Notes under the pieces: model-generated | Databases searched by the model: none | Told to the model about the DNA's origin: nothing | Seen by the model: the letters and a program-made list of their open reading frames with translations, nothing else | Assembly: GCA_040902585.1 (NCBI GenBank) | Contig: JBBDXA010000032.1 | Coordinates: 1-48,389, forward strand | Length of the DNA: 48,389 nucleotides | Source of the DNA: JBBDXA01 sp040902585 | GTDB lineage: Bacteria > Planctomycetota > Phycisphaerae > Phycisphaerales > Phycisphaeraceae | Direction of reading: 5' to 3' | Program-made: the position numbers and the translations under genes | In this document: positions 39,947 through 47,596 of the stretch, piece by piece | Layout of the letters: every line of letters starts with the position of its first letter | Numbering within the stretch: position 1 is the stretch's first letter

Positions 39947-40816
39947 ATGGCTGTTGACAAAACCTACGCTCATCCCGACATGCTTGTCTCGACCGACTGG
40001 GTCAACGAACATCGCAAGGAAACGGACAAATACCGCATCGTCGAAAGCGATGAGGATGTGCTGCTCTACGCGACGGGACACCTTCCCGAAGCGGTGAAGA
40101 TCGACTGGGTCAACGACCTGAACGATCCGGTCGTGCGCGACTACGTCGAAGGGGAGAAGTTTGCCGCGTTGTGCAGCAAGCACGGCATCGGCAACGACAC
40201 GACCGTGATCTTCTACGGCGACAAGAACAACTGGTGGGCCTGCTACGCCCTGTGGGTCTTCATGCTCAACGGGCACACGAAATGCCTGATCATGGACGGC
40301 GGGCGTAAGAAGTGGATCGATGAAAGCAAACCGCTGACCAAAGAGGTGGCCAAATACGCGAGCAAGCCGTTCAAGGCCGGCGCGAAGAACCCGGCGATCC
40401 GCGCCCTGCGCGATCAGACGCTGGCACATATGAAGGCGAACAAGGCGATGATCGACGTGCGCAGCCCGCAGGAGTTCAGCGGCGAGCGCACGCACATGGC
40501 TGAATATCCGCAGGAAGGCGTGCTGCGCGGCGGACACATTCCCGGCGCGAAGAATGTGCCCTGGGCCAAGGCCGTCGCGGAGACGGGCGAGTTCAAGCCG
40601 CGCGCCGAACTGGAGAAGCTTTACCTCGGCGAAGCGGGCCTGAAACCGGGCGAGGAAGTCGTCGCGTACTGCCGCATCGGCGAGCGTTCGAGCCACACCT
40701 GGTTCGTGCTCAAGTACCTGCTCGGATTCGAGAACGTGAAGAACTACGACGGCTCGTGGACGGAGTGGGGCAACTCGGTCGGCCTGCCGATCGAGAAGAC
40801 GTATCAGCCCGCGTGA
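39947..40816 (+). CDS. Two-domain rhodanese (thiosulfate/3-mercaptopyruvate sulfurtransferase)
   Basis: The 289-aa protein has two rhodanese domains. The first, about residues 10-130, has lost the cysteine; the second ends with the active-site loop YCRIGERSSH, in which Cys242 would carry the persulfide. The domain landmarks KAMIDVRSPQEFSGE and RGGHIPGAKNVPW are normal. It transfers sulfane sulfur from thiosulfate or 3-mercaptopyruvate. Its place between sufD and sufE, where sufS would often stand, suggests that it delivers sulfur for cluster assembly. AAAGGAGG, the strongest ribosome site in the operon, lies at 39932-39939. Confidence 0.93.
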   Translation: MAVDKTYAHPDMLVSTDWVNEHRKETDKYRIVESDEDVLLYATGHLPEAVKIDWVNDLNDPVVRDYVEGEKFAALCSKHGIGNDTTVIFYGDKNNWWACYALWVFMLNGHTKCLIMDGGRKKWIDESKPLTKEVAKYASKPFKAGAKNPAIRALRDQTLAHMKANKAMIDVRSPQEFSGERTHMAEYPQEGVLRGGHIPGAKNVPWAKAVAETGEFKPRAELEKLYLGEAGLKPGEEVVAYCRIGERSSHTWFVLKYLLGFENVKNYDGSWTEWGNSVGLPIEKTYQPA

Positions 40817-40829
40817 TGGCAGACGTGAC

Positions 40830-41240
40830 ATGACCGCATCACTGAATGACATCATCGAAGCCTTTCAGAGTGTTGACGCGGAAACGCGCCTCGAACTGCT
40901 GCTGGATTACGCGGGCCGGCTGCCGCAGCTACCTGAGAAGTACCGGACGCAGGCGGCGCACGATCTGGCACGCGTGCAGGAATGCATGACGCCGGTGTTT
41001 CTCTGGCTTGAGAAGGATGGCGATCGGCTGCGCATCTTCGCGGAGGTCGCGGAGGAAGCGCCGACGGTAAGAGGATTCGTTTCCATACTGATCGCGGCTT
41101 TCGATAATCATCCCTGCGATGAAGTGAACCAGTCGCCGACCGATCTGGTCAAACAGCTCGGGCTCGACGGGCAGATACGCATGAACCGGGCGGTGGGGCT
41201 GACGGCGATTCATTCGCGCGTTCGCAGGGCGGCGGCATGA
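40830..41240 (+). CDS. sufE: Cysteine desulfuration protein SufE
   Basis: SufE accepts sulfur on a cysteine and passes it to SufB. The 136-aa protein has the family start LNDIIEAFQSVDAETRLELL, then LPQLPEKYRTQ. The active-site cysteine is in QECMTPVFLWLE (Cys52, matching Cys51 of the E. coli protein), and VRGFVSILIAAFDN follows. The usual GCQS before it is changed to ECMT. It starts 13 bases after the rhodanese gene. SufE normally works with the desulfurase SufS, which is not in this window. Confidence 0.92.
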   Translation: MTASLNDIIEAFQSVDAETRLELLLDYAGRLPQLPEKYRTQAAHDLARVQECMTPVFLWLEKDGDRLRIFAEVAEEAPTVRGFVSILIAAFDNHPCDEVNQSPTDLVKQLGLDGQIRMNRAVGLTAIHSRVRRAAA

Positions 41241-41260
41241 GATCATGTTTGAGACGCGTG

Positions 41261-41310
41261 GAGCACCATCCCAACGAGCGCGATTAGCACCACCCTGTCG
41301 GGATGGTGCT
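41261..41310. repeat. REP-like palindrome doublet, copy 3
   Basis: A half unit GAGCACCATCCCAACGAG (41261-41278) precedes a full 25-bp palindrome (41286-41310; arms AGCACCA and TGGTGCT). It sits six bases beyond the 3' end of the sensor kinase gene and 20 bases after sufE. Confidence 0.8.
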
Positions 41311-41315
41311 CCTAT

Positions 41316-43028
41316 TCACCTCGCCGCGCCCGCCGCGGGCATCAGCGGCGTCGATGCCGACTTGAACTCCACCGGCACGATCAGGTGAAACGTCGCGCCC
41401 TTTCCTTCGTCACTGTCCAGCTCAATTCTCCCTTGAAGCAGCTTCGCCAGATCCCGGCTGATGGTCAGACCCAGGCCCGTGCCGCCGTGCGTGCGCGTCA
41501 CCGACGTATCAAGCTGCGTGAACTTCTCGAAGATGCGATCTTGCAGCGAGAGCGGAATGCCCGGGCCCGTGTCGGCAACGCTGAAACGGATGCGACGTTC
41601 GCCGGACCGCAAGGTTACCGTGTCGTCCATCATCTGGGCGGACATCGTCACCGTCCCGCCGCGCGGCGTGAATTTCACCGCGTTGGAAAGGAAATTGAAC
41701 AGCACCTGATGCACCTTGCCCGCATCGGTCTGCACCACCGGCAGCGTCCGCGCCGCCTTCGTCACCAGTTGCAACCCCGCCTTCTCCGCCTGCGGACGGA
41801 TCAATGTCGCCAGACCTTCCAGCGTGTCGGGCACGTTCACCGGACCCAGATGCACTTCCATGCGACCGGCTTCGATCTTGGCCAGGTCCAGAAGGTCGTT
41901 GATGAGATCCAGCAGCCGCTGACTGGAGATGATGATGTTCTCCGCGTATCGCCTTCGCTTCTCATCCTGGGAAGTCGCGCCGTCGGCGAAGGCGTCCTTG
42001 AGCACCTGCGCGAAGCCGATGATGGAGTTCAGCGGCGTGCGCAGCTCGTGCGACACATTGGCGAGGAACTCGCCCTTGATCTTGTTCGCTTCGTAGAGCG
42101 CGACATTGGTCTCGGCCAGTTCGCCGAGCTTCAGGTCGAGACTGCGGTTGGCCTTTCGCAGTTCGTTCTCGTTGGCATGCAGCCGTTCGAGCATGGCGTT
42201 GAAGACATCGGATAATTGCTCGAACTCATCGCCGGTGTTGATGTCGGAGCGAATGTCGGTGCCGCCCTCGGCGACCTTTTCAGCCGTGTCGCGCAGGACG
42301 CGCACGGGCGAGAGGATGATGCGGGTGGTGATGTACCAGAACGTGCCGATGGCGAGGACGCCGGCCGCCAGCCCGGCGGCGACGATGTAGATGCGGTTGA
42401 GCATGAGCTGCCGATCCGCCAGGTCCGCGCGGAACTTCACGACCAGCACCTGCCTCAGCGGGTCAGCGAGCGCGGTGGTGTCGATGCCGGGCGTGAAGCG
42501 GCCGGTCGTGTCGCTGATCGTCGCTTCTCCGAACTGGCGGATCAGGCGATTGTGGATGCGAATGAGATCGCTCTTGCGCACCGCCCTGGCGTAGGCGAAG
42601 AGTCGCCGACCTTCGGCATCGGCGACCTCCTGAAAGTGTTCATGCTTGTCGTCGCGCGTGTCGAACAGGCGGATCGCTTCCTCGATGAACGGCGTGTCGG
42701 CAGGAGCGGCGTCGATCGCTTCGCGCTCGTGCAGCGACATGAAGAGCACAGCCTCGGCGGCAGGTGCGGGCACGGCGGGATCAGTGCCTTCCTCGGCAGG
42801 CGAGGGCGACGGATGGGTCGCCTCGCCGCGGAACGGCTTGGGGATTTCCGTCAGTCCATCCAGCCAGGCATCGGCGAGTCGCCGCGCGGTCTCCTGCTGG
42901 CCTTCGATGACCAGCGTGTACATGCGGCCCCAGCCGATCGCCAGCGCCGCCGCCAGGATCAGCACGATCGCTGATCCAAACAGGAGCTGACACTTGTTCG
43001 CCAGGCTGATTCGGACAGGCTTACGCAT
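41316..43028 (-). CDS. Membrane sensor histidine kinase with HAMP domain
   Basis: The 570-aa kinase has a transmembrane helix near residues 13-35 (CQLLFGSAIVLILAAALAIG). A periplasmic sensor region of about 190 residues follows, then a second helix (IYIVAAGLAAGVLAIGTFWY), a HAMP domain (RVLRDTAEKVAEGGTDIRSD), and a coiled coil. The HisKA phosphoacceptor is in NVSHELRTPLNSIIGFAQ (His327). The ATPase domain has the N box NFLSNAVKFTP, G1 DTGPGIP and G2 HGGTGLGLTIS. The ligand is unknown and no response regulator is adjacent. The 82 residues read upstream of 43028 contain repeat sequence and are rejected. No ribosome site is visible before 43028. Confidence 0.92.
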   Translation of the reverse strand: MRKPVRISLANKCQLLFGSAIVLILAAALAIGWGRMYTLVIEGQQETARRLADAWLDGLTEIPKPFRGEATHPSPSPAEEGTDPAVPAPAAEAVLFMSLHEREAIDAAPADTPFIEEAIRLFDTRDDKHEHFQEVADAEGRRLFAYARAVRKSDLIRIHNRLIRQFGEATISDTTGRFTPGIDTTALADPLRQVLVVKFRADLADRQLMLNRIYIVAAGLAAGVLAIGTFWYITTRIILSPVRVLRDTAEKVAEGGTDIRSDINTGDEFEQLSDVFNAMLERLHANENELRKANRSLDLKLGELAETNVALYEANKIKGEFLANVSHELRTPLNSIIGFAQVLKDAFADGATSQDEKRRRYAENIIISSQRLLDLINDLLDLAKIEAGRMEVHLGPVNVPDTLEGLATLIRPQAEKAGLQLVTKAARTLPVVQTDAGKVHQVLFNFLSNAVKFTPRGGTVTMSAQMMDDTVTLRSGERRIRFSVADTGPGIPLSLQDRIFEKFTQLDTSVTRTHGGTGLGLTISRDLAKLLQGRIELDSDEGKGATFHLIVPVEFKSASTPLMPAAGAAR

Positions 43029-43044
43029 GGGAGGAAAACGAAAG

Positions 43045-43076
43045 CAGAAAAACAGAAAAGCAGAAAAGCAGAAAAG
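43045..43076. repeat. CAGAAAAG octamer tandem repeat
   Basis: Four CAGAAAAG units (the first with an extra A in place of G) lie just upstream of the kinase start on the minus strand. A complementary stretch, CCTGCTTTTTTGCTTTTCC (43124-43142), can pair with the left flank. It separates the kinase gene from panD. Confidence 0.75.
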
Positions 43077-43152
43077 TAACAGTGCGGAAAGTAGCTTGCG
43101 ATCAGGTCTTGATTTTATGCGTTCCTGCTTTTTTGCTTTTCCACTCTCCCGC

Positions 43153-43551
43153 TCACGCCCACAACGGTTCTTCCTCGTCCACCACGCTGGGGTACTTGAG
43201 CACGTGGTCGACTCGGTTGTTCTCGTCGGCGATGACGACGGTGGCGATGTGATCGTCCAGCTCCGCACCTTCAAGATAGCCGAAGCAGACGACGATGAGT
43301 TTGTGACCGGGCTGAACCAGTCGGGCAGCAGCGCCGTTGATGCCGATGATCCCGCTGCCCGGTTCGCCGCGGATCACGTACGTCTCAAACCGCGCGGCAT
43401 TGTCGATATCCAGCACCAGCACGCCTTCGTTAGGCCGAATCCCGCTGGCGCGGAGCAGGTCCGCATCAATGGTGATCGAACCGACATAATCCGGATCACA
43501 TTGCGTGACCGTGGGCCGGTGAATCTTGGCTCGCATCATCTTGTGCAGCAT
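43153..43551 (-). CDS. panD: Aspartate 1-decarboxylase
   Basis: PanD converts aspartate to beta-alanine for coenzyme A synthesis. The 132-aa proenzyme cleaves itself between Gly24 and Ser25 in DYVGSITID, making the pyruvoyl cofactor. The N-terminal KMMRAKIHRPTVTQ and the GIIGINGAAARLVQPGHKLIV segment with the conserved asparagine and the ring-closing GAAAR are typical. It should be a cytoplasmic tetramer. It lies upstream of the kinase gene on the same strand, with the octamer repeat between them; the functional link is not evident. Confidence 0.95.
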   Translation of the reverse strand: MLHKMMRAKIHRPTVTQCDPDYVGSITIDADLLRASGIRPNEGVLVLDIDNAARFETYVIRGEPGSGIIGINGAAARLVQPGHKLIVVCFGYLEGAELDDHIATVVIADENNRVDHVLKYPSVVDEEEPLWA

Positions 43552-43647
43552 CGAGCGGTTCCTCGCATTCGATCGGCGGGCCTTGCGGGCTCGCGCTCAG
43601 CAGATTCTAGTCAGATCACCGGCACAGGTCGATAAAGCAGAGGCGAA

Positions 43648-44640
43648 TCACGAGCCTCCCGCGGCGGGGACCGGCTTCAACGCCGGCTCCATCGACAGCA
43701 CCTGCACGATCGACTCCACATCAGCGCGGATCAGGCCCAGGTACGTGCCCGCCACGTGCTCCTTCTCCGCCAGTTCATGACTCCGCAGCGCGGGGCCAAC
43801 TGTCACTCGTCGCATGCCCGACAGGTCGGCCACCACATCATGCCAGACCGAACTCTCGCCGCGATCGATGAACACCGCATTTACTTTCTCACGATCGACT
43901 GCTGCGAAGAGTGCATCGCGATCCGCCTCCGTCGCCAGCGCGGCAGGATCAACCTTGTGATGCACAATCCGCACGCCCAGCAATTGCCCGAGGTAATTCA
44001 ACCCGCCATCGCTGACCAGCACGACGCGACGATCGGTGGGCAGTTCTCTGGCCTTGTTCAGGACCCAACCATGAAGGTCCGCCACCTGGGCGCGATAGTC
44101 TTCCGATCGCAATTGGATCACCGGAGCATGTTTGACAATGAGCCTCGCCAGGCCTTCGCCGGCCCTTCGCACCATCGCTTCGTAGTTCGCCGGCGACATC
44201 CACACGTGCGGATCAGGCTTGCCATCGGCGCCGGGCAGGTGCGTCACGCCGGTCGCCTCGCCGAGGCGGATGATCGTCGCATCCTTCGCATGCTCGGCGA
44301 TCAGGGGTTCGAGCGTCGCCTCCAGGCCCAGGCCGTTCATCAGGATGACATCCGCTTCGCGCAGCGACTGAAGATCGCCGGGGCGGACGATGTAGTCATG
44401 CGGATCGTCGCCGAGCTGGCAGAGGCTGCGGATATCGACGATTGGATGCACGAGGTCATCGGCCAGCAACAGGGCGATCTCGTGGTTGATGGTGGTGGTG
44501 CAGACGATGACGAACCGCGACTTGACGGGCATCTGCTTACCGTCGGTGGTTGTCGGTTCCTTGCCGTCGCAACCTGCAAGCAGCACGACCAGCATGAGGA
44601 CGAAGCTTCCAATGCGTGTTTGGAAATCCGTTAACTTCAT
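43648..44640 (-). CDS. Metal-binding lipoprotein, zinc/manganese ABC transporter type
   Basis: The 330-aa protein has a lipoprotein signal (SFVLMLVVLLAGC) and the cluster A-I solute-binding fold for Zn or Mn. Metal-ligand candidates are the His in GDDPHDYIVRPGD, the His in KPDPHVWMSPANY, and later His/Asp/Glu residues in LGVRIVHHK and AVFIDRGES. The linker helix after ADVILMNGLGLE is typical. Such proteins need a permease and ATPase, and neither is next to it, so it may use partners elsewhere or act as a chaperone. It precedes panD on the same strand; a palindromic half element lies just upstream. Confidence 0.9.
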   Translation of the reverse strand: MKLTDFQTRIGSFVLMLVVLLAGCDGKEPTTTDGKQMPVKSRFVIVCTTTINHEIALLLADDLVHPIVDIRSLCQLGDDPHDYIVRPGDLQSLREADVILMNGLGLEATLEPLIAEHAKDATIIRLGEATGVTHLPGADGKPDPHVWMSPANYEAMVRRAGEGLARLIVKHAPVIQLRSEDYRAQVADLHGWVLNKARELPTDRRVVLVSDGGLNYLGQLLGVRIVHHKVDPAALATEADRDALFAAVDREKVNAVFIDRGESSVWHDVVADLSGMRRVTVGPALRSHELAEKEHVAGTYLGLIRADVESIVQVLSMEPALKPVPAAGGS

Positions 44641-44671
44641 GGCGAAATCAGAGGCAAACTGGCGAGGTTTT

Positions 44672-44711
44672 CCAAGCCCGATGGCGAGTCCGCGAGCCGT
44701 CGGGGTATCGG
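44672..44711. repeat. Half palindromic element, CCAAGCCCGATGGC type
   Basis: The 40 bases are identical to the left half of the element in ggt (22372-22411); the right half is missing. It lies between the asd stop and the lipoprotein start. Confidence 0.85.
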
Positions 44712-44724
44712 AGACGGTGGATGC

Positions 44725-45780
44725 TTACGTCACTCCAACCGGCTTGCCGATCAACAGTTCCGCGATTTGCACCGCGTTGAGAGCCGCACCCTTGCGGATC
44801 TGATCGCCGCTGACGAACAGGTCCAATCCGTAGCCCGGCTCCTGCGACACATCCTGCCTCAGCCTGCCGACGTACACATCATCCTTATGCGATGCATCCA
44901 GCGGTTCGGGATGCCGATTGTTCACGCGGTCATCGGTGATGGTCACGCCCGGCGCGCTCTTGAGAATCTCGCGAGCTTCCTCTTCCATCAGCGGCCTGGC
45001 GAAGGTGAGATTGATCGACTCGCAGTGCGCCCTGAGCACAGGCACACGCACACAGGTGGCGGTGATGCGGATGTTCGGGTCGCCGAAGATCTTGCGCGTC
45101 TCCTTGAGCATCTTGGTTTCTTCTTCGTTGTAACCGGTGGCGACATCGATCTTGCTGTTGTGGCTGAAGAGATTCCAGATGTACTGCCGCTTGAAGATCT
45201 CGCTGGTGATCTCTTCGCCCGCCGCCCACTGCCGGGCCTGTTGCTCCAGCTCCGCCATCGCCTGTGCGCCGGCCCCGCTCGCCGCCTGATACGTGCTCAC
45301 CACGCATCGCTTCACCGTCGCGGCCTTGTGCAGCGGCCAGACGGGCACGTTCATGATGATCGTCGAGCAGTTGGGATTGGCGATGATCCCGGCCTTGCCC
45401 TTGACGCCGACTTCGATGTGCTCCATCGCGCTCGCGTTCACCTCAGGCACGACCAGCGGAATGCCATCGACCATGCGGAAGGCCGAACTGTTGTCCACGA
45501 CCACCGCGCCGGCTTCGACGGCTGCGGGGGCGAACTGCTTGCTGATCGAACCGCCCGCGCTGAAGAGGGCGATGTCGATGCCCTTGAAGCTGTCGGCGGT
45601 GAGCTCCTCGATGGTGTACGTTTTGCCTTTGAACTCGATCTGTTTGCCGGCCGAGCGGGCGCTGGCGAGCAGCTTGAGATTGGCGAAGGGGAATTGGCGC
45701 TGCTGAAGGACGCGGAGAAACTCCTGTCCGACCGCGCCGGTGACGCCGGCAATGGCAACGTTAAGACCTGAGGCAGACAC
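44725..45780 (-). CDS. asd: Aspartate-semialdehyde dehydrogenase
   Basis: Asd reduces aspartyl phosphate to the semialdehyde, the branch point to lysine, diaminopimelate, threonine and methionine. The 351-aa protein has the NADP-binding AIAGVTGAVGQEFLRVL, the catalytic cysteine in IANPNCSTIIMN (Cys138), QAASGAGAQAMAEL, and the active-site His in VRVPVLRAHCESINL. The start is a GTG with AAGGAAGG about ten bases upstream. The upstream region is long and rich in palindromes. Asd and panD both use aspartate and lie close together, on one strand. Confidence 0.96.
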   Translation of the reverse strand: MSASGLNVAIAGVTGAVGQEFLRVLQQRQFPFANLKLLASARSAGKQIEFKGKTYTIEELTADSFKGIDIALFSAGGSISKQFAPAAVEAGAVVVDNSSAFRMVDGIPLVVPEVNASAMEHIEVGVKGKAGIIANPNCSTIIMNVPVWPLHKAATVKRCVVSTYQAASGAGAQAMAELEQQARQWAAGEEITSEIFKRQYIWNLFSHNSKIDVATGYNEEETKMLKETRKIFGDPNIRITATCVRVPVLRAHCESINLTFARPLMEEEAREILKSAPGVTITDDRVNNRHPEPLDASHKDDVYVGRLRQDVSQEPGYGLDLFVSGDQIRKGAALNAVQIAELLIGKPVGVT

Positions 45781-45903
45781 GGCTAGGCAACCTTCCTTTC
45801 AGGGAGAATTGGGAGACGTTACGTGACACCGAATCGAAGTCCCGCATTGTAGCACGATGAGTCCGGACCATGGGCGAGTGCGGCCAGGCGAGGGTTTCCC
45901 CGA

Positions 45904-46022
45904 GGTAGACACATGTCTACCTACCCCCCTACCCCCTGGTAGCCATTTGCAGGTTAAGTGATGCATGGGAAAGGACCTGTGCAAATGTCTACCCCGTGTC
46001 TACCTCGTGTCTACTAGACACG
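45904..46022. repeat. GTCTAC palindrome array
   Basis: The perfect palindrome GGTAGACACATGTCTACC (45904-45921) opens the region. After C-rich sequence, CATTTGC-AGGT faces ACCTGTGCAAATG. Then three direct units of the form (G/A)TGTCTACC, 11 bases apart (from 45986), end in the palindrome GTGTCTACTAGACAC (46007-46021). Confidence 0.8.
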
Positions 46023-46213
46023 GCTTGGCGGGCATGCGGATCGTGACCAGCGCGAACCCATCGCCGCGACCGCCGAAGGCGACCGATGGGAGGCCGGGTT
46101 CACGAATCGCGCGGCCGAATCGATATCCTAATATTATACAAACCTAGGCGCGGCGAAACAAGATCAATATTCGATAAACGCTTTTCGAGTAGTGGGTCAG
46201 TTTAGATGGGTTT

Positions 46214-46308
46214 GGGTGGCTGGGGCTGAGGCTTTGCGAAGCCCCGGCCTCTGGTGCGCACAGGGTGCTTAGGGCCCGGGCTTGCGCGGACTTCAGCCCC
46301 AGCCACCC
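46214..46308. repeat. Nested palindromic element, GGGTGGCTGGGGCT outer arms
   Basis: Perfect 16-bp terminal inverted repeats (46214-46229 and 46293-46308) enclose GAGGCTTTGCGA on the left and TGCGCGGACTTC on the right, with inner GCCCCGGCC/GGGCCCGGGC stretches. The layout matches the elements at 14673, 22372 and 35284 although the outer arms differ. Confidence 0.85.
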
Positions 46309-46478
46309 AGCGGTGCGGTACCCTGTGACGATTCAATATGATTCGGTCAAAGCCAACCTGTCTTTCTGCTTCGCTCCGTCAACACGCCGAGGTGGCCTAC
46401 AACGCGCCATCGACTGGCACGCACACGCGATTGCCCTTGGCGAACAAGCCCCTTCGTCGCGATGAGCGGCTTCACAAT

Positions 46479-47450
46479 ATGTACGGCTTGGCCTTGCTCC
46501 CTATCCTGGCGGCAATCCTGATCGTGGTTCTTGTCCGCGAGGGTACGCTCTGGAGTTCCTTCTTCGGCGCAGCGTCGGGTGAGATCGTTCTTCTGTGCGG
46601 CGTGGGCGTGCTTGTCGGCATCGTGCTGTGTGTGCTCGGCAATGGTCCAATGCGCGAACAGAATAGACGCGAATCAGAGGGCGAGGTGGTCTACGAAATC
46701 TCCGCCTTCGGAATCGGCGTGGAGGAGGAGGAACTCAACCAGCGCCAGCCGTGGTGCCTGTTTGACCGCTGGGTCGAAACGGATGATGTGTTCGTCGTCT
46801 CCATGCGCAAGTCCAAGGTTTATTTCATTCTGGCGAAGGCAGCGTTCGACCAATCGCAAATCGAAACGATCCGCGAGTTGATGACGGCGAACATTTCCCC
46901 TGATCGGGAGCCGCCCGTCGAGCGCGGCGTGATCTTCACGCAGGATGAAGTCGACGAAGTGATCGCATCCGAGCGAGCACGGCTGGGGCGACTGCCCGCC
47001 ATAAGAATGTGGTCCATCTGGTTTGTGCTGGCCGGCTTCTTCACGTTCGCCGGAACTTTGTCCGTCCTGGCATGGGCGACCAAAGTGCCCATGTGGAAAG
47101 TCCTTGCAGTCGTGTTCGGACTGGTCACGGCTTTCTACTTATTTAAGGTGCTGCAACTGGCCTTGGCACCCTACAGGACTTATCGCCGGTTGATGCTGAA
47201 AATGAAGCCGCATCGGGTCGAGTTTGATGAGAATGGGCTGACCTATGAGGTGCAGGAAGTCGAGTTGGTCTACCGATGGGACGCGATCGAAGCCTACACC
47301 GAGTTACGGGGCGCGTATCTGCTGCTTCCCAAAGTTGACGGGCCCGTACGCGTGGCGATCTCGAAGCGCGCCTTTTCAAGTGAAGCGGAGCGACAGGCCT
47401 TCGATGACCGTTTGCGCTCGCGGCTCCGTCCATCGGGCGGGAGTCGGTGA
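46479..47450 (+). CDS. Membrane protein with two YcxB-like domains
   Basis: The 323-aa protein has four hydrophobic helices in two pairs (LALLPILAAILIVVLV, IVLLCGVGVLVGIVLCVL; then MWSIWFVLAGFFTFAGTLSV, WKVLAVVFGLVTAFYLF). Each pair is next to a small YcxB-like domain. The first contains GIGVEEEELNQRQPWCLFDR, and the second FDENGLTYEVQEVELVYRWD and ISKRAFSSEAERQAF. The pattern of a Gly-containing strand, a Trp, and a late KxAF motif is that of the family, whose function is unknown. The duplication is visible by comparing the two halves. Start and ribosome site are weak; the ATG at 46479 is preferred because the first helix begins there. Confidence 0.72.
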   Translation: MYGLALLPILAAILIVVLVREGTLWSSFFGAASGEIVLLCGVGVLVGIVLCVLGNGPMREQNRRESEGEVVYEISAFGIGVEEEELNQRQPWCLFDRWVETDDVFVVSMRKSKVYFILAKAAFDQSQIETIRELMTANISPDREPPVERGVIFTQDEVDEVIASERARLGRLPAIRMWSIWFVLAGFFTFAGTLSVLAWATKVPMWKVLAVVFGLVTAFYLFKVLQLALAPYRTYRRLMLKMKPHRVEFDENGLTYEVQEVELVYRWDAIEAYTELRGAYLLLPKVDGPVRVAISKRAFSSEAERQAFDDRLRSRLRPSGGSR

Positions 47451-47458
47451 GAGACCAG

Positions 47459-47596
47459 AGCACCATCGCGACAGGGTGGTGCTATTGGCTCACGACCGGC
47501 TGCGGCGCTGATGGCGGAGAAGGGGGAGGGGCGGCTGATGCGATGGGGGCAGTGGGTGGCTGTGCGGTAATAGCACCACCCTGTCGGGATGGTGCT
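47459..47596. repeat. Composite REP element: two palindromes with about 88 bp between
   Basis: A 25-bp REP palindrome (47459-47483) and a second one (47572-47596) in the opposite sense enclose a Gly-codon-like G-rich stretch. A near-copy of the first palindrome and the G-rich stretch starts at 48281. The right palindrome ends one base before the stop codon of the ferritin-like gene. Confidence 0.85.

Larger units (their letters stand above)
45781..46478. other. 700-bp intergenic region rich in palindromes
   Basis: No gene is supported here. From left to right it holds the asd leader, the GTCTAC array (45904-46022), an imperfect stem with CCCATCG/CGATGGG (about 46047-46089), an AT-rich stretch (46118-46185) unusual for this genome, a nested palindrome (46214-46308), and about 170 bases of unassigned sequence before the YcxB-like gene. 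Confidence 0.7.

Noticed and set aside
37787..40855. Open minus-strand frame of 1022 codons opposite sufC, sufD and the rhodanese gene
   Set aside because: Both strands cannot be coding here: the plus-strand proteins are certain. The frame is open because of strong G/C bias at third positions, and its protein is Arg/His/Ala-rich without any recognisable domain.
43029..43274. N-terminal extension of the sensor kinase
   Set aside because: It runs through the octamer repeat and into panD sequence; relatives start just before the first membrane helix.
45904..46022. CRISPR or plasmid origin
   Set aside because: Repeat units of 11 bases have no unique spacers, and no replication or partition gene is near. 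Kept only as an unexplained palindrome array.
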